64,000 nt of DNA from Nephrocerus scutellatus (Eukaryota; Arthropoda; Insecta; Diptera; Pipunculidae), in NCBI GenBank assembly GCA_947095585.1, contig OX352763.1, forward strand, positions 16,975,462 to 17,039,461. The letters run 5' to 3'. The notes below the pieces were generated by a model. It saw nothing but the letters and a program-made list of their open reading frames with translations. It did no database searches and was not told the origin of the DNA. The position numbers and the translations under genes are program-made. Shown piece after piece: positions 1 through 10,500 of this stretch (the stretch's first letter is position 1; the number at the start of each line of letters is the position of its first letter).

Positions 1-295
1 CATTGTCGTTACTATGTTCAACTTAAGTATTTTTTATATTTTTAAGTGGTAATTTGTTGGGATGTTTACATGCAATTTCTTATTAAATAAGTATTAGCTG
101 ATGTACTTCTATCAAACAATTACCCTATGGTTTCTTTAAAATCCAGTTGGTGCATTCGGCATTGACAAAAAATGAATGAGTGTCTTGTTCTTAAAGGAAA
201 ATAGATGCTGCTTTAAAAATATTACCACCACATAACTCGTATTTTCATTAAGGAGCTATCCCACATTTTGAATGGTATGCCAAATGAGGAAGAGT

Positions 296-1406
296 TCAGT
301 TAAAAAATAATTTGTACGACTGCTTAATTTTGATAGGAAGATATTTTTCAATTTCGTTTGGTATTGTGTAGAACGGAAATGGCACCTGAAGAACAAGAGA
401 ATAGAATAAATGTTAGCATATAACAATACTCTCGCTGTTTACATTTTTAAGTTCTTCATATTTTGCCTCCCGGTTCGTGTACTCCTTTAGGATGTAATTG
501 TGTTCAATCTCAAAGTGAAAGCGTGTATCGTTCATTTTCAGCAAAACATTATCCACACGCAGATAATGTCTCAGTAAAATAAAGAACCCTGATGGCATTA
601 CTCTCTGCAAATAAAAAACGGGAGTTAAGACTGGAAAAACTACAAAGCATTAAAAATCAGACAATTTTCACGGAACACGATGAAATGCCGTGGTCATGCA
701 GCTCATCTTCGAAAAGTGTTAAATCGTGATAGAACATAATTCTTTCCTGCCGTTTTAATTTCACCACGTCCAGCATTTGCTCGGTTTCTTCAATGCGGAA
801 CTTGTCGTTTACAGTTCCCTGGTAGTTTGTGGTGAAAGTCCAATCGAATGGCTTGAATTTTTCTGTCATATTAAGTTCGGACCTTAATGGAAGTATTTAT
901 TGCTACAGACTCTTCATTTCACTTAATGCAACTTACCTGCTTTCTTTCCATTCTTGAGCACAGGCCACCTGGAGCGGTTGCTTGCCATTTTCAATCAATC
1001 GTAGAGCTTCCATGGGTTCGAACGAAAGAACCGCTCCAGACGAGTGCTCCAATTGAAGTTTATTCTTGTGGAACACCATGTCCGGAAGATGAGGCAGTTT
1101 CAGAGCAAAGCGATATCTAAAGAGTGTTGGAAAAAGAGTATTGTAATCGCAGTGCAGCACATTTATACGCCTATTTATCGGATTTACGTGCAAAGTTCAC
1201 AGCATTCGGGACTATTTTCTTCGCACTCATTTTGTCCATTTTTGCAAACACTTTTTAGAATATGGGACTTCTCATACGTTATTGTCCAGTCATGAAAGGT
1301 TATGCTTTCTCTGTTCATAGGCAACCTTGGAATAATGTCCTGAAAAAAATTGACAATCAAATTAAAACAATTTCACGACATACACAATAACTGAGCTTAC
1401 GTCCAT
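296..1406 (-). CDS. TIPRL: TIP41-like protein (TIPRL), six coding exons
   Basis: Regulator of PP2A-family phosphatase catalytic subunits (PP2A/PP4/PP6) in TOR and DNA-damage signalling; cytosolic. Coding exons read on the minus strand are 1401-1406, 1188-1339, 937-1116, 663-882, 443-604 and 296-385. They sum to 810 nt, giving 269 aa plus stop, close to the vertebrate length of about 270. The introns are 54-71 bp and phases agree at every junction. Family hallmarks visible in order are SITFHDW near the N-terminus, LPHLPDMVFHKNKL, VACAQEWKESR, KPFDWTFTTNYQGT, LFEDELHDHG, RVMPSGFFILLR with RMNDTRFHFE-like sequence, and YILKEYTNREAK. The start is the ATG of a six-base first coding exon (ATGGAC) followed by GTAAGC; it is the only in-frame ATG upstream of the conserved block. 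Intron 4 uses a weak donor (GTCTGA). Divergent from ECH1. Identity is near certain; the tiny first exon is the least certain part. Confidence 0.93.
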
Positions 1407-2179
1407 TTTTCGCCTGAATACCTCACGATATTATGTAAACTGAATTATAAATTCAATATTTAAAAAAGGAAAGGAACCAGGGACCGTTTAACAAATAAGA
1501 AACCGAAAGCAAACAAATAATTTTTTATGTTGGTAGATTTGGCGTCTGAGGCGCATCTTTTTTTGACATTTGTTATAACTGTCATTTGCCTAGTTGCTAA
1601 ATATCTGTTCTGTTATCAATATTCCGCAAAGTAAATAATGGCGCTATGATCGACTAAGCAACTATATGGCAAAATTAAGAGCGTGGCCACATGTGTGGCT
1701 AACCTCTAACAGAGATAACACAATACAAAGACATGTAGCTATAATGTTCATTGTCATGACTTTCATTCCCATGCCTGTGTGGCTAAACTCTAACAGAGAT
1801 CACACAATACAAAGACTTTAGGCTACAGGATTGTATGGATTCAGGTAAAAAATGTTTTCTCGTTATGTTTATTTACCTTGAATGCTTTACACACATACAT
1901 TAAAAAAATTTATTTATTTGGTTTTAGAAGAAATTATTGCCAAAAACTTTGTCGTTGTCGCGCACAACTATCCGAGAAAAACGTACCTGAAGTAGTGAAC
2001 AATTTGTTAATAGCTGTATTTTATTTGAATTCGAATTGGGAATTACAACAACAATTGCACTGTCGAATTCCTTCTTTGGAATTTGTAAACCTGCTGTTTG
2101 GCTGGTTTTGACCATCGATTGGGTAGGATTAAAAAATATAAAAAAACAACTCTGGGGCATTAATTATAAACATTAACAT
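1407..2179. other. intergenic, AT-rich, no gene seen
   Basis: Spacer between the divergent TIPRL and ECH1 genes. Short open frames on both strands around 1878-2160 have no start context, splice partners or recognisable motif. It holds a short tandem duplication (separate entry). Confidence 0.6.
1693..1816. repeat. short direct repeat, period 84 bp
   Basis: A 40-base segment beginning GTGTGGCTAA and ending ATACAAAGAC occurs at 1693-1732 and again at 1777-1816 with two substitutions. The spacer is unique sequence. Confidence 0.85.
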
Positions 2180-2409
2180 TTGCTGCGTTGCTTTGGCAAA
2201 GTCGGCTTAGCTTTACAAAGCAACAGCTTTTGGCTTTAAATTTTCGATGTTTTTATGTGTGTTAAACAAAACACCGCCTTACGGTGAGCGCTATAACTAA
2301 AAAATGGCGTTAGTTATAAATCCTAAAAACTTTTTGGATTTACTTTCGGCTTTATGCTTATGCGATTGTTGTTGTAAGCCAAGCTGGATTAGCCAAAGCA
2401 ACGCAGCAA
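2180..2409. mobile_element. foldback / MITE-like element with 18-bp inverted ends
   Basis: TTGCTGCGTTGCTTTGGC at 2180-2197 is matched by its perfect reverse complement at 2392-2409. Imperfect complementarity continues inward for about 25 more bases (GGCTTAGCTTTACAA against GGCTTGGCTTACAA). The interior has no coding capacity and contains a smaller hairpin (ATAACTAA ... TTAGTTAT near 2292-2316). No convincing target duplication was found, so the superfamily is unassigned. Confidence 0.7.
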
Positions 2410-2738
2410 TTAAAAAGTTTATTTCCGTCTAATCGAGCTTGAATTTTGAACAATGCCCTGGAGTATGTTTACTTACTTGTTACAATATTGTTAAAGTTGT
2501 CATTATAGATATACCGTAGTCGTTAACAACGATATTGTTCCAATTGGTAAACATAACAATACATAACTACAAACGATAAAATAGTTAAAGTTTGCCAATG
2601 TGTCAAGGATATAGAATGACATTTGTAGAGACAGTCTTGAGAAGAATTAAGAATGACGTTTATCAGAAAAAGGGAAAATTTATATTGGTTATCGAACATT
2701 AAAAAACACGAAGCATGGGTTTATGAACGGTGTATAAC

Positions 2739-3017
2739 TTATGTCGAGTTTTTTTTTAAAAAAAAATCTGCCGCAGAATGCTTTTTTGGCTGTCAAGTTG
2801 TTCGTTTATTCCAAAAAACCAATCTACGATAGATTGGATTTCCCCTCAATCAGATCTTGATATTTTGGGAGATTTACCCCTCTTTTCATTAACTGCAACA
2901 ACAACACATGCAACTAAAAAATGTAAACAAAAGATTCTCGGCTTTCGTGTTCGTTTTTTAGAGAAAAAATCTACGCTCGACCGCAGATTGCTAAAACAAA
3001 AAAAAAACTCGACATTA
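2739..3017. mobile_element. MITE, 273 bp, TTA target duplication (PIF/Harbinger-like), copy 1
   Basis: The element begins TGTCGAGTTTTTTTTT at 2742 and ends with the inverse (AAAAAAAAACTCGACA) at 3014. It is flanked by TTA at 2739-2741 and TTA at 3015-3017. It has no transposase. Three-base TWA duplications are known for PIF/Harbinger elements; that assignment is inference. Its right end lies 139 bp upstream of the ECH1 start codon, so it forms part of that gene's 5' flank. Related copies lie near 7290 and 17930. Confidence 0.7.
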
Positions 3018-3155
3018 ATTTGATAACAATATTGTAAGAATGTAAAGTAATTGAACACACTTCCTGCTGTCAAATATCAACTGATCCTTTCAAAAAGATT
3101 TGATAGTTTTCTGTTTATTATTCTTCATTATTAGTTACATTTTTCTTACTTTATA

Positions 3156-4509
3156 ATGGCTTATAACAAAGTGCCTGCCATTGCCTTACTTTCGAGAAAT
3201 CTTGGTAAGAATTTGTTTTCATGGTGGTGAGCAAAATGCCGTTGCCGTCATTTCGAGTCCAAAGTTCAAAAATCAAACAGGAATTATAGTTTTTTTTTGT
3301 TTAAGCTTCAAGTAGGAATACTTTTCGAAACATGAGCTCTTCCGTGCTTGCTTTCGCCGAAGGCAAAACTGAGTTCAATACTCTTTCAGTCACTACGCCA
3401 AAACCGTTTGTCTTTCATGTCGAATTAAACCGCCCAAATAAATACAATGCCATTAACAAGGAAATGTGGATGTGAGAATTCCCTGATTTAATGAAATCAT
3501 CGTGCACAATCAAACTAAAAATATACCCTTTGGTTTTTTCAGAGAAATTAAAGAATGCTTTGAGGGATTGAGCGTCAATCCAGATTGCCGGGCAATTGTG
3601 ATATCCGCAGCTGGCAAACACTTTACAGCCGGTAAGTGCAATCATAATATGTGGCCAGAACAATTAATTCTCATGTATTCTCTTGGAATAGGTATCGATA
3701 TGACGGATCTTATGAAGCTAGGTCAAGAGCTTGGCGCAATCGATGATGTTGCACGTAAGGGAATTGTCCTTGAGAAACTAATTAAATTGTATCAGGTAAA
3801 TGTTGTCCATTAAGATATAAATTAAAAACCATTTTAATTTGTGTTGATAAGGATTCGATTTCAGCTCTCGAGGTTTGCTCTAAACCAGTAATTAGCGCCA
3901 TCCATTCAGCGTGTATTGGCGCTGGAGTCGATCTAATTACAGCTTCCGATATTCGTTATTGTACTAAGGATGCATTTTTTCAAGTGAAAGAAGTAGAAAT
4001 CGGGATGGCTGCAGATGTTGGTACTCTTCAACGTTTTCCAAAAGCAATTGGAAGTCAGAGTTTGGCCCGCGAACTCTGTTTTACTGGACGGCGCTTTGAA
4101 AGCAATGAAGCAAGCCATTGCGGGCTAGTAAGCAAGGTATCAAATAAATGATGGAAAATTAAAATACTAGCGATATAAGTTATTTTTCATGTGACAGGTA
4201 TTTCCAGATAAAGATGCCCTGATTACCGCAGCAATTGAAATTGCCGAGAGCATCGCAGTGAAGAGCCCGATTGCAGTGCAAGCTACAAAAAAGAATGTCG
4301 TATACTCAATGGACCGCCCAAATCAAGACGGTCTTGATCAGATTGTAAGCGATGCATTTCTTAATCTTGATGTATATTTATATATGTGCGAATATACTTT
4401 TCTACTTTAGCGTGAGATGAACAAATTGTATTTGCAGTCGGAAGACTTTATCAATGCAACAACTGCTCAACTGACTAAAGGAGAACCTCCAATATTTTCA
4501 AAATTGTAA
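3156..4509 (+). CDS. ECH1: delta(3,5)-delta(2,4)-dienoyl-CoA isomerase, seven exons
   Basis: Crotonase-fold isomerase acting in beta-oxidation of unsaturated fatty acids. Exons: 3156-3204, 3306-3471, 3543-3631, 3692-3795, 3852-4136, 4198-4344 and 4411-4509, totalling 939 nt and 312 aa. Introns are 53-101 bp with GT-AG ends and consistent phase. CoA-site and oxyanion segments are visible as SAAGKHFTAGID and HSACIGAGVDL. The three acidic residues known from the rat enzyme (Asp176, Glu196, Asp204) fall at D163, E183 and D191, with spacing of 20 and 8 residues preserved. The C-terminus is Ser-Lys-Leu, a peroxisomal PTS1 signal. The Arg/Ser-rich, acid-poor first 30 residues resemble a mitochondrial presequence, so dual targeting is plausible. 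The ATG at 3156 is the first in-frame start. Convergent with TADA1. Confidence 0.96.
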
Positions 4510-4538
4510 ATTACATTAGAAACACGCCTTTTCTTTTA

Positions 4539-4544
4539 AATAAA
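4539..4544 (+). terminator. poly(A) signal AATAAA for ECH1
   Basis: AATAAA lies 29 bases after the ECH1 stop codon and two bases before the TADA1 stop codon. Cleavage 15-25 bases downstream would place the ECH1 mRNA end inside antisense TADA1 coding sequence. Confidence 0.65.
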
Positions 4545-4545
4545 G

Positions 4546-5569
4546 TTATAACTTTTTTACGCTTTCATAAGTTAATGCATCATCTGTGTTAGCCTTTCCA
4601 TGTTTATCATATAGACCGTATGCGAGGGTATTACATTTCGATCGGATAGTGCCCTTTGTGCGTCCTTTAGTGTAATCAAGTTTCCTCTTTGAGGGTAACT
4701 GAAATATAAGACATTAGAATAACACTACATACGTAAATCTTATCGGCTTACACTTCTTCGCAAGCTGAAAGAAAAATCCCCTCATCGTTAGTGCGACGCA
4801 TAAAATTTGGGGAAGTGATTTCTTTATCCAAATCCAATGGGCTATCATCGATCTTTTGCCGGGTGACTGTATTCCTCAGGAATGGATCTTTAATTGGTGC
4901 ACCAATATCATAGTAAAAGGAGCCATCTCCGGTCACTTTGTAATGTTTGCGTTTCATAATAATCGATGAAATTATATTTTTGAGCAAAACAAGTACTGCA
5001 GTCGAAACATACTCAGCAACACTGTCTTCAACATTGACCAAGCCAGCTTCCCAAGCTCCGATTAGGAAGCGTCCCATAATAAAAGCAGCATCCGGTAAAA
5101 ATAATTCCTGCACACAATATCGCTGTGTTGGCATTATTTGTACATTGGCATCAGTCCCATCAGCCGGCTGAATACACCCAAGACTGTCCTCAGCTATGAA
5201 ATCACAAATATCATATGACTCGAATATTACACGGTCTGCGTAGGGCCGGGAGCTCCGTTTACGTTTCCGACTGTTCTTGCCGCCGGCCGAACTGCTGGCA
5301 GTGTTATTGCTAGTGCTGCTAATCGGTGAAACTTCTTGTGGCTTTTGGAAAACGTCTAGCTTATTCAGGATTGCGAGTAAGAACTGATTGTGCAAATGCA
5401 CTTTATCCGCCGTTAAATATTTTCGCGATTCCATGTCGAATTCCTCCTTTGTCCATTTGTGCCGAAACCAAAAATTCATATTTGAAAAATACTTTTGCGC
5501 ATTATCGCCCAGTGCATTCAATAACGCCGTTTTTGCAGCGATCACTTTATCACTTAAATCGTTGCTCAT
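4546..5569 (-). CDS. TADA1: Transcriptional adapter 1 (Ada1/TADA1), SAGA subunit
   Basis: Structural subunit of the SAGA histone acetyltransferase coactivator; its histone-fold region belongs to the SAGA-Tad1 family. Exon 1 is 4754-5569 (272 codons from the ATG at 5567-5569). Exon 2 is 4546-4698 (51 codons with stop), giving 322 aa. N-terminal features fit the family: an AKTALLNALGDNAQKYFSNM helix, then FWFRHKWTKEEFD, then HLHNQFLLAILNKL. A basic, Ser-rich linker with KNSRKRKRSS follows (residues about 95-108), then a helical block LPDAAFIMGRFLIGAWEAGL with SVAEYVSTAVLVLLKNIISS typical of the histone-fold part. The splice is inferred: the donor reads GTGTAAG, and reading on instead would stop after ACEEV. 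The alternative donor two bases later (GTAAGC) gives an early stop in exon 2, so the phase-0 junction is preferred. Divergently unpaired upstream; convergent with ECH1. Confidence 0.86.
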
Positions 5570-5934
5570 TTTGGAGAAAATTGCAGAATACTTAAAATTA
5601 TTTGTTTATATTTAAAACATGAAGACTTTTTTCGTATTTGGCATCTCTCGAGTGTCTAGTACGTAGTACGAGCTGTCAAATATTAATTAATTGATTCCAG
5701 ATCCTTTCCAACTGTCTACGGCTATAAAAACATCAATTGCGCACAACTTCAAACCAATCCTAAAAATTTAAATAAAGGAAATAGGTCCAAGGCGAAAAAC
5801 TATACTTAAGTATCAATAAATAAAAAAAAAAGTCAAAACAGCAACTAAAGTCACTATTTCGACATTTTTAAACCGAACTAAAGTCACACTAAAGTAAAGT
5901 TGTTTTAAAAGCCGGTTTCCGCACTGTATCCTCC
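5570..5934. other. TADA1 5' flank, no gene seen
   Basis: AT-rich sequence with an imperfect short repeat (AACTAAAGTCAC) near 5843-5890. No recognisable promoter element or coding sequence. Confidence 0.5.
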
Positions 5935-6790
5935 TGTGTAGACCACAAAAACACCCTGCGGATCATTATTGAACACTGCGTGGAATTCCGGTCACCACTG
6001 CACCTGCTGTTTGGCATTTGACAGTGTCAATAGACAGTTTATCTGGCTTGCCTTGCGCATGAGAGGTATACCCGATAAACGAATAGCTATTATTAAAGCA
6101 ACCTATGATGGCTCTAAATGTCATGTGCTGCATAGAGGAAAGCTGTCAGAGGTCATTCGAGATCCTAAGTGGGTTACGACAAGGTTGCATTCTATCGCCG
6201 ATACTATTTTTGTTGGTGCTTAGCGATGTACTTCGCGCAGCTTTATCTACTGAAAACGGAGGAATTCGTTACATCAATTACATCTTAACTCAAACATGTG
6301 GACTATGCTGACGACGTTTGTTTACTCTCCCACAGAATTATGGAGCTGCACCAAATGTGGAACGGGAGGCAAATGTTGCGGGTTTGAAGATTAATAGTGC
6401 CAAAACCAAAATCATCAACTTCGGCACATACTCAGTAACTCAAGTTAACATTGCTGGACAGCCGGTAGAGAGAGTAGAGAGTTTCCAATATCTTGGGAGT
6501 ATTGTCTCGACCGAAGGTGGGTCAGAAACAAATAGGCACAACCATCCAACGACGGAAGGGTCTGAAAAGGCGACAGTTCCATAGCAAACTACGCAATGCA
6601 ATGGAATCCGTAATCTCAGAATGGTAGAAGAACGGGTCGTCCGAGAAATATATGGCGCAGAACAGTTGAGGAGTCACGGCAATTGGGGAAGAGTTGGAGA
6701 GAGCTGAAGCTCACTGCCAGGAACCGTACGGATGGCGCGTAGGCGTAGTAGAGGCCCTAAGACCCACAAGGGGATATAGAACATGAGAGA
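5935..6790 (+). mobile_element. RTE-like LINE fragment, reverse transcriptase and C-terminus, decayed
   Basis: Broken frames together give RT blocks: IIEHCVEFRSPLHLL-type sequence and AFDSVNRQFIWLALRMRGIP, then LRQGCILSPILFL at about 6170-6210, and a YADD catalytic box at 6304-6315. KTKIINFGT and VESFQYLGSIVSTEGG follow. The conserved 3' coding end RRTGRPRNIWRRTVEESRQL lies at about 6625-6690. Several frameshifts and stops make it inactive. RTE clade is inferred from resemblance to the longer copies at 13 kb and 42 kb. Confidence 0.85.
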
Positions 6791-7289
6791 GACAAAAAAC
6801 TGACATTTTGCTGCCATTTGACTTTTGATTAATTTACATTTTGTTCAATTCGATTCACATAATAATTAATGGTCCGATTAGTGCGGATAAAACTTTAAAT
6901 AAATACGATTACATATTATAGTACTGTCAAAGTCAACTGACAAAGCGAAAAGATAACGTGACCGAAAATTCTCATAAAATTGGAGATATGCATTTTGCGT
7001 AGGCAAAAAAAGTAATGAGAAATGAAGAGTTCTTTTTTACGCTCAGAAAATTCTCGGGTATGATATTTTTACTCTGAAAATATACAGAACATTTCTTGAC
7101 AGCGGTATTTGTTGTTTATTTTAACATGACATGTCAACTACTATAGAGTATTCAGGTGAGAAATAAAACTTTTCTCGGATACTAACAAAAACAGAGCAGA
7201 TAATTTTTTTGATCTAACAGATCTGTTCAGAGAAAAAAAATTGGGTTAATCGGATATTTCGGATTTCTCAGGCATAAAAAAACACGATT
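6791..7289. other. intergenic, AT-rich, no gene seen
   Basis: Spacer between the LINE fragment and the MITE remnant downstream of GTF3C1. No coding or structural signal recognised. Confidence 0.5.
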
Positions 7290-7366
7290 AATGTAAATAA
7301 AAGATTCTCGCTTTTCGTGTTCGAATTGCCGAGAAGAAAACTGAGCTCGAGCGCAGAGAAAAAAAA
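7290..7366 (+). mobile_element. remnant of TTA-type MITE, copy 2
   Basis: Shares AAAAGATTCTCG...TTTTCGTGTTCG and the end block CGAGCGCAGA...AAAAAACGACA with the 2739-3017 element. It is followed by TAA. The left inverted end could not be found, so this is a truncated or strongly diverged copy just downstream of the GTF3C1 stop codon (minus strand). Confidence 0.6.
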
Positions 7367-7519
7367 CGACATAAGTTGCCGTTGCATTTTTTGACAGCTA
7401 CACTTAAAAAAAATCATCATCAAAAATAAAAAGAAAAAAAAAGAACAGCTACTGCTTCTTTTTTTTAGAAATATCGATTTATGTTTTTTATTATTTATTT
7501 TATATTTGCATTGTAATTT

Positions 7520-10500
7520 TTATACAAACTCAGATTTGTAGTTTTTTTCTCCGATAAAGATAGAAAGTCTCAGCATTGCATCAGCCGTAGCAATTATATG
7601 TGTTTTCTTTGGATCGGACAACTCGGAAGCATCTCCTACGGAAGAGGCCAATTTAGATAAATACATTTAACACAAATCTAGCATACATGAGACATACTTT
7701 CTTCGACAAACTCAAATTCAGTGAATAACCCAACTTCCTGTGATTGCACTTCATGCATTTTTACGCATTTCAAATCAGTCAATAGCTCTAGAAGAAATAT
7801 GATATTCACCGGTTGCATATGATGGAATTTCAAACAAAGAGAATGCACTGAAATCCCAGTTCGAACAATGCATTCAGTGATGAGAACAGTGAGCCATCTG
7901 TCGAGCACTCGACGATTAAGCGATCCATTCACACGCAGCCACGGGCAAGGTGTTAGCACGATTGCATCTCTGCAGATAGATAGAAAATATTTGTAAAAAT
8001 GTTGGAGAGATACTTTCTAGTATTACTTTGTTGGTGGCAGCGAAGTTGTTGAAGTTTCTGAATAGTCTGCAAATCGTTCAACTGGCTTCGGAATTCTCTT
8101 GCTGGTTGTTGGTTTTTCCTCCATTCGATCGTCGTCGTTTGATTTTGCTAGCGGCAAAGATGCTGCTTCGCTGGTAGTTGGATCTTCCTCCATTGAGTAA
8201 CATACTGCTTCGCTGGTTGTTGGTTCTTCCTCCATTGGATAGCCGTAATTTGGTTTCACTAGCGGCAAACATACTGCTTCGCTGGTAGTTGGTTCTTCCT
8301 CTCTTCGAAATTCTTCTAATTCTAATTCTGCTTTGCTGTTACTAAGCTCCTCCTCCATTTGATCGGTGTCGTTTAGTTTCGTTATCAGCAAAGACAACAC
8401 TTTCCTTGTACTTGGCTCTTCATCTATTGGATCGGCGTCATTTGGTTTCATTATCGGTATTGCATCGCTAGTGGTAAGCTCTTCTTTTATCGTCTTGTGC
8501 TTTTTTTGTCTTGTGTCTTGATCTTCATCAAAAAGCTCATGTTTCCGCTTTATAGGTTGACTTTCAATAACCATTTTGCCCATAGCTTCCCGATCTAACC
8601 GCTTAATATGGCGTGAGTGAACAACCCATGGGCGAACGTGCAACTTGTGAACATACATAAATGTTGAGACTCCAACACGTTTTATGATATAATGCTCCCG
8701 CATAATGCGCAATACTTGAACAAGAAATTGTTCATCGGGAAATGCATCCTGCAATGTTCGATTGATAAATAATAATATTGTGTAGAAATACAACTTAGCC
8801 GAAAATTACCAAAAGTTCAGTCGCAGTTACACCCAAATTATTCGACTGAATGAAGTCGTGGATGTTTTTCAAACGATCTAGATCATCTTCGGTGAAATTG
8901 TGATCACTTAACAATGGTTTTAACGATTCTAAGCTGGTTTCCACATATTTCCAATGGTATTCTCTGAAATTGAACCAAATGTGTGTTAGTGCACCATAAT
9001 AATAAGGAACTTAAACTCACTTTGAAATTTTTTCAAATATCTCGTTACATTGCAATGATGCCTCGATGAGAGACGTTGGCACTGACAAAGCTTTGTAGGT
9101 GGATTTATCGGATCTTGCTAAAATTTCCTCTGATAGACTCAGTTTAATTGTTGGCAAGTTTACCACAAAAACGTCCTGTCCCCTTGCGATACGTTCCTCC
9201 TTGTTAAGCGTTGGTTCAAATTCATCGCATTTTGTTAAATCCTCGTCGGTATTCTCTATGTCCAGTATCTCCTTGCATATGTAATGCCAGTCTATTGGCT
9301 TTCGCTTTAGCGGTAACTTACCGAAATCCTTTCTGTCATTAAGCTGCTCCTTCTCTAGCATAATTGATTCCAGAACAGCAATAATAGAGAGTAGATTATC
9401 TGGTCTGACAATCGTCAATCGCTCATCTTCCATAAGAGCCAAATCGCGTGATTCCAGCCGCAGTGCTTCCTTTAATTCGGCCTTCTTCTCGCTAACAATT
9501 CGTTCAATGACATTGAGGTAATTCGCATTCTTCATTACGCAGTTAAGCGAACAGTCATTGTCATCATCTTTAAGAAGGCTTTTACATCGCTCCAAATCGA
9601 TTTCCTGATTTAAATGATCCAACACACAGAAGAAGTGAATGTGTCGCGTGTTCACTTTTGAAATGACATCATATGGATTGTAGTAGACCTTGTAGCTAAG
9701 ATTTGCCAGCTTAAACTTCACACGCACCTGTCTCGGTGTCTCACTCTGTTCGGTTTCGAATTGTTTTTGGTACTCCGTTTGCGGAGCATTGTCAAATATG
9801 AGATGAAAGTGATCGAGGATGCGATCAGAGTCGGCAACTGATTGCGGTGCCGATGGGTCCACAGTTAAAATATTCGGCGGTTGCTTTATCTCTATGGCAA
9901 AATAGTTGTGTGCAATGCCCTCAGCGATGGCAAACAATTGACCCGAATTTGTTGATTTAAATTCGACCGATTCCTTTTGTGCTGAACACAATTTGGTTAA
10001 GACATTGTCAATGAAGCGGTAACACATACCAAAGGCAAAATGGGGTATCTTCAGGAAGATCAGCTTCTGGCGATACCTATTTGAGAATATGTACGCGGGA
10101 CATGCAAGCTGTGATGGTTGCACCTGCATTGTTCGTCGTTTGATTTCCACGACGAGACCATCGTTGCGTGCTTTCTTGAATGCAGCGTGCAGCACCTCTT
10201 CCGTGTAAAATTTGTAAATATCAAAGATTTGCAAGTTGTAATGCGTTTTATCGCGAACACAACACAGCGATGAATGCAGCACATTATTGATAATTGCCAT
10301 CTCCAGATCGAACATAGTCGTTGGATTCAAATGACTTAAGACATTGTTGTCGCTCAGCGGTGTACATTCCTTCATTGTGCTGTGAAATTCGCTAATAGTG
10401 TCGGGTATTTTAAACTTCTTCCTCCCGTCAAATGCTTCGGAATTGATCAGTTTAAGCAAAAATTTAAATATCAATATAAAATGTATGTTCAGTGCATTAG

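Noticed and set aside
1878..2160. Open frames on both strands upstream of ECH1
   Set aside because: No start context, splice partner or motif; random frames in AT-rich spacer.
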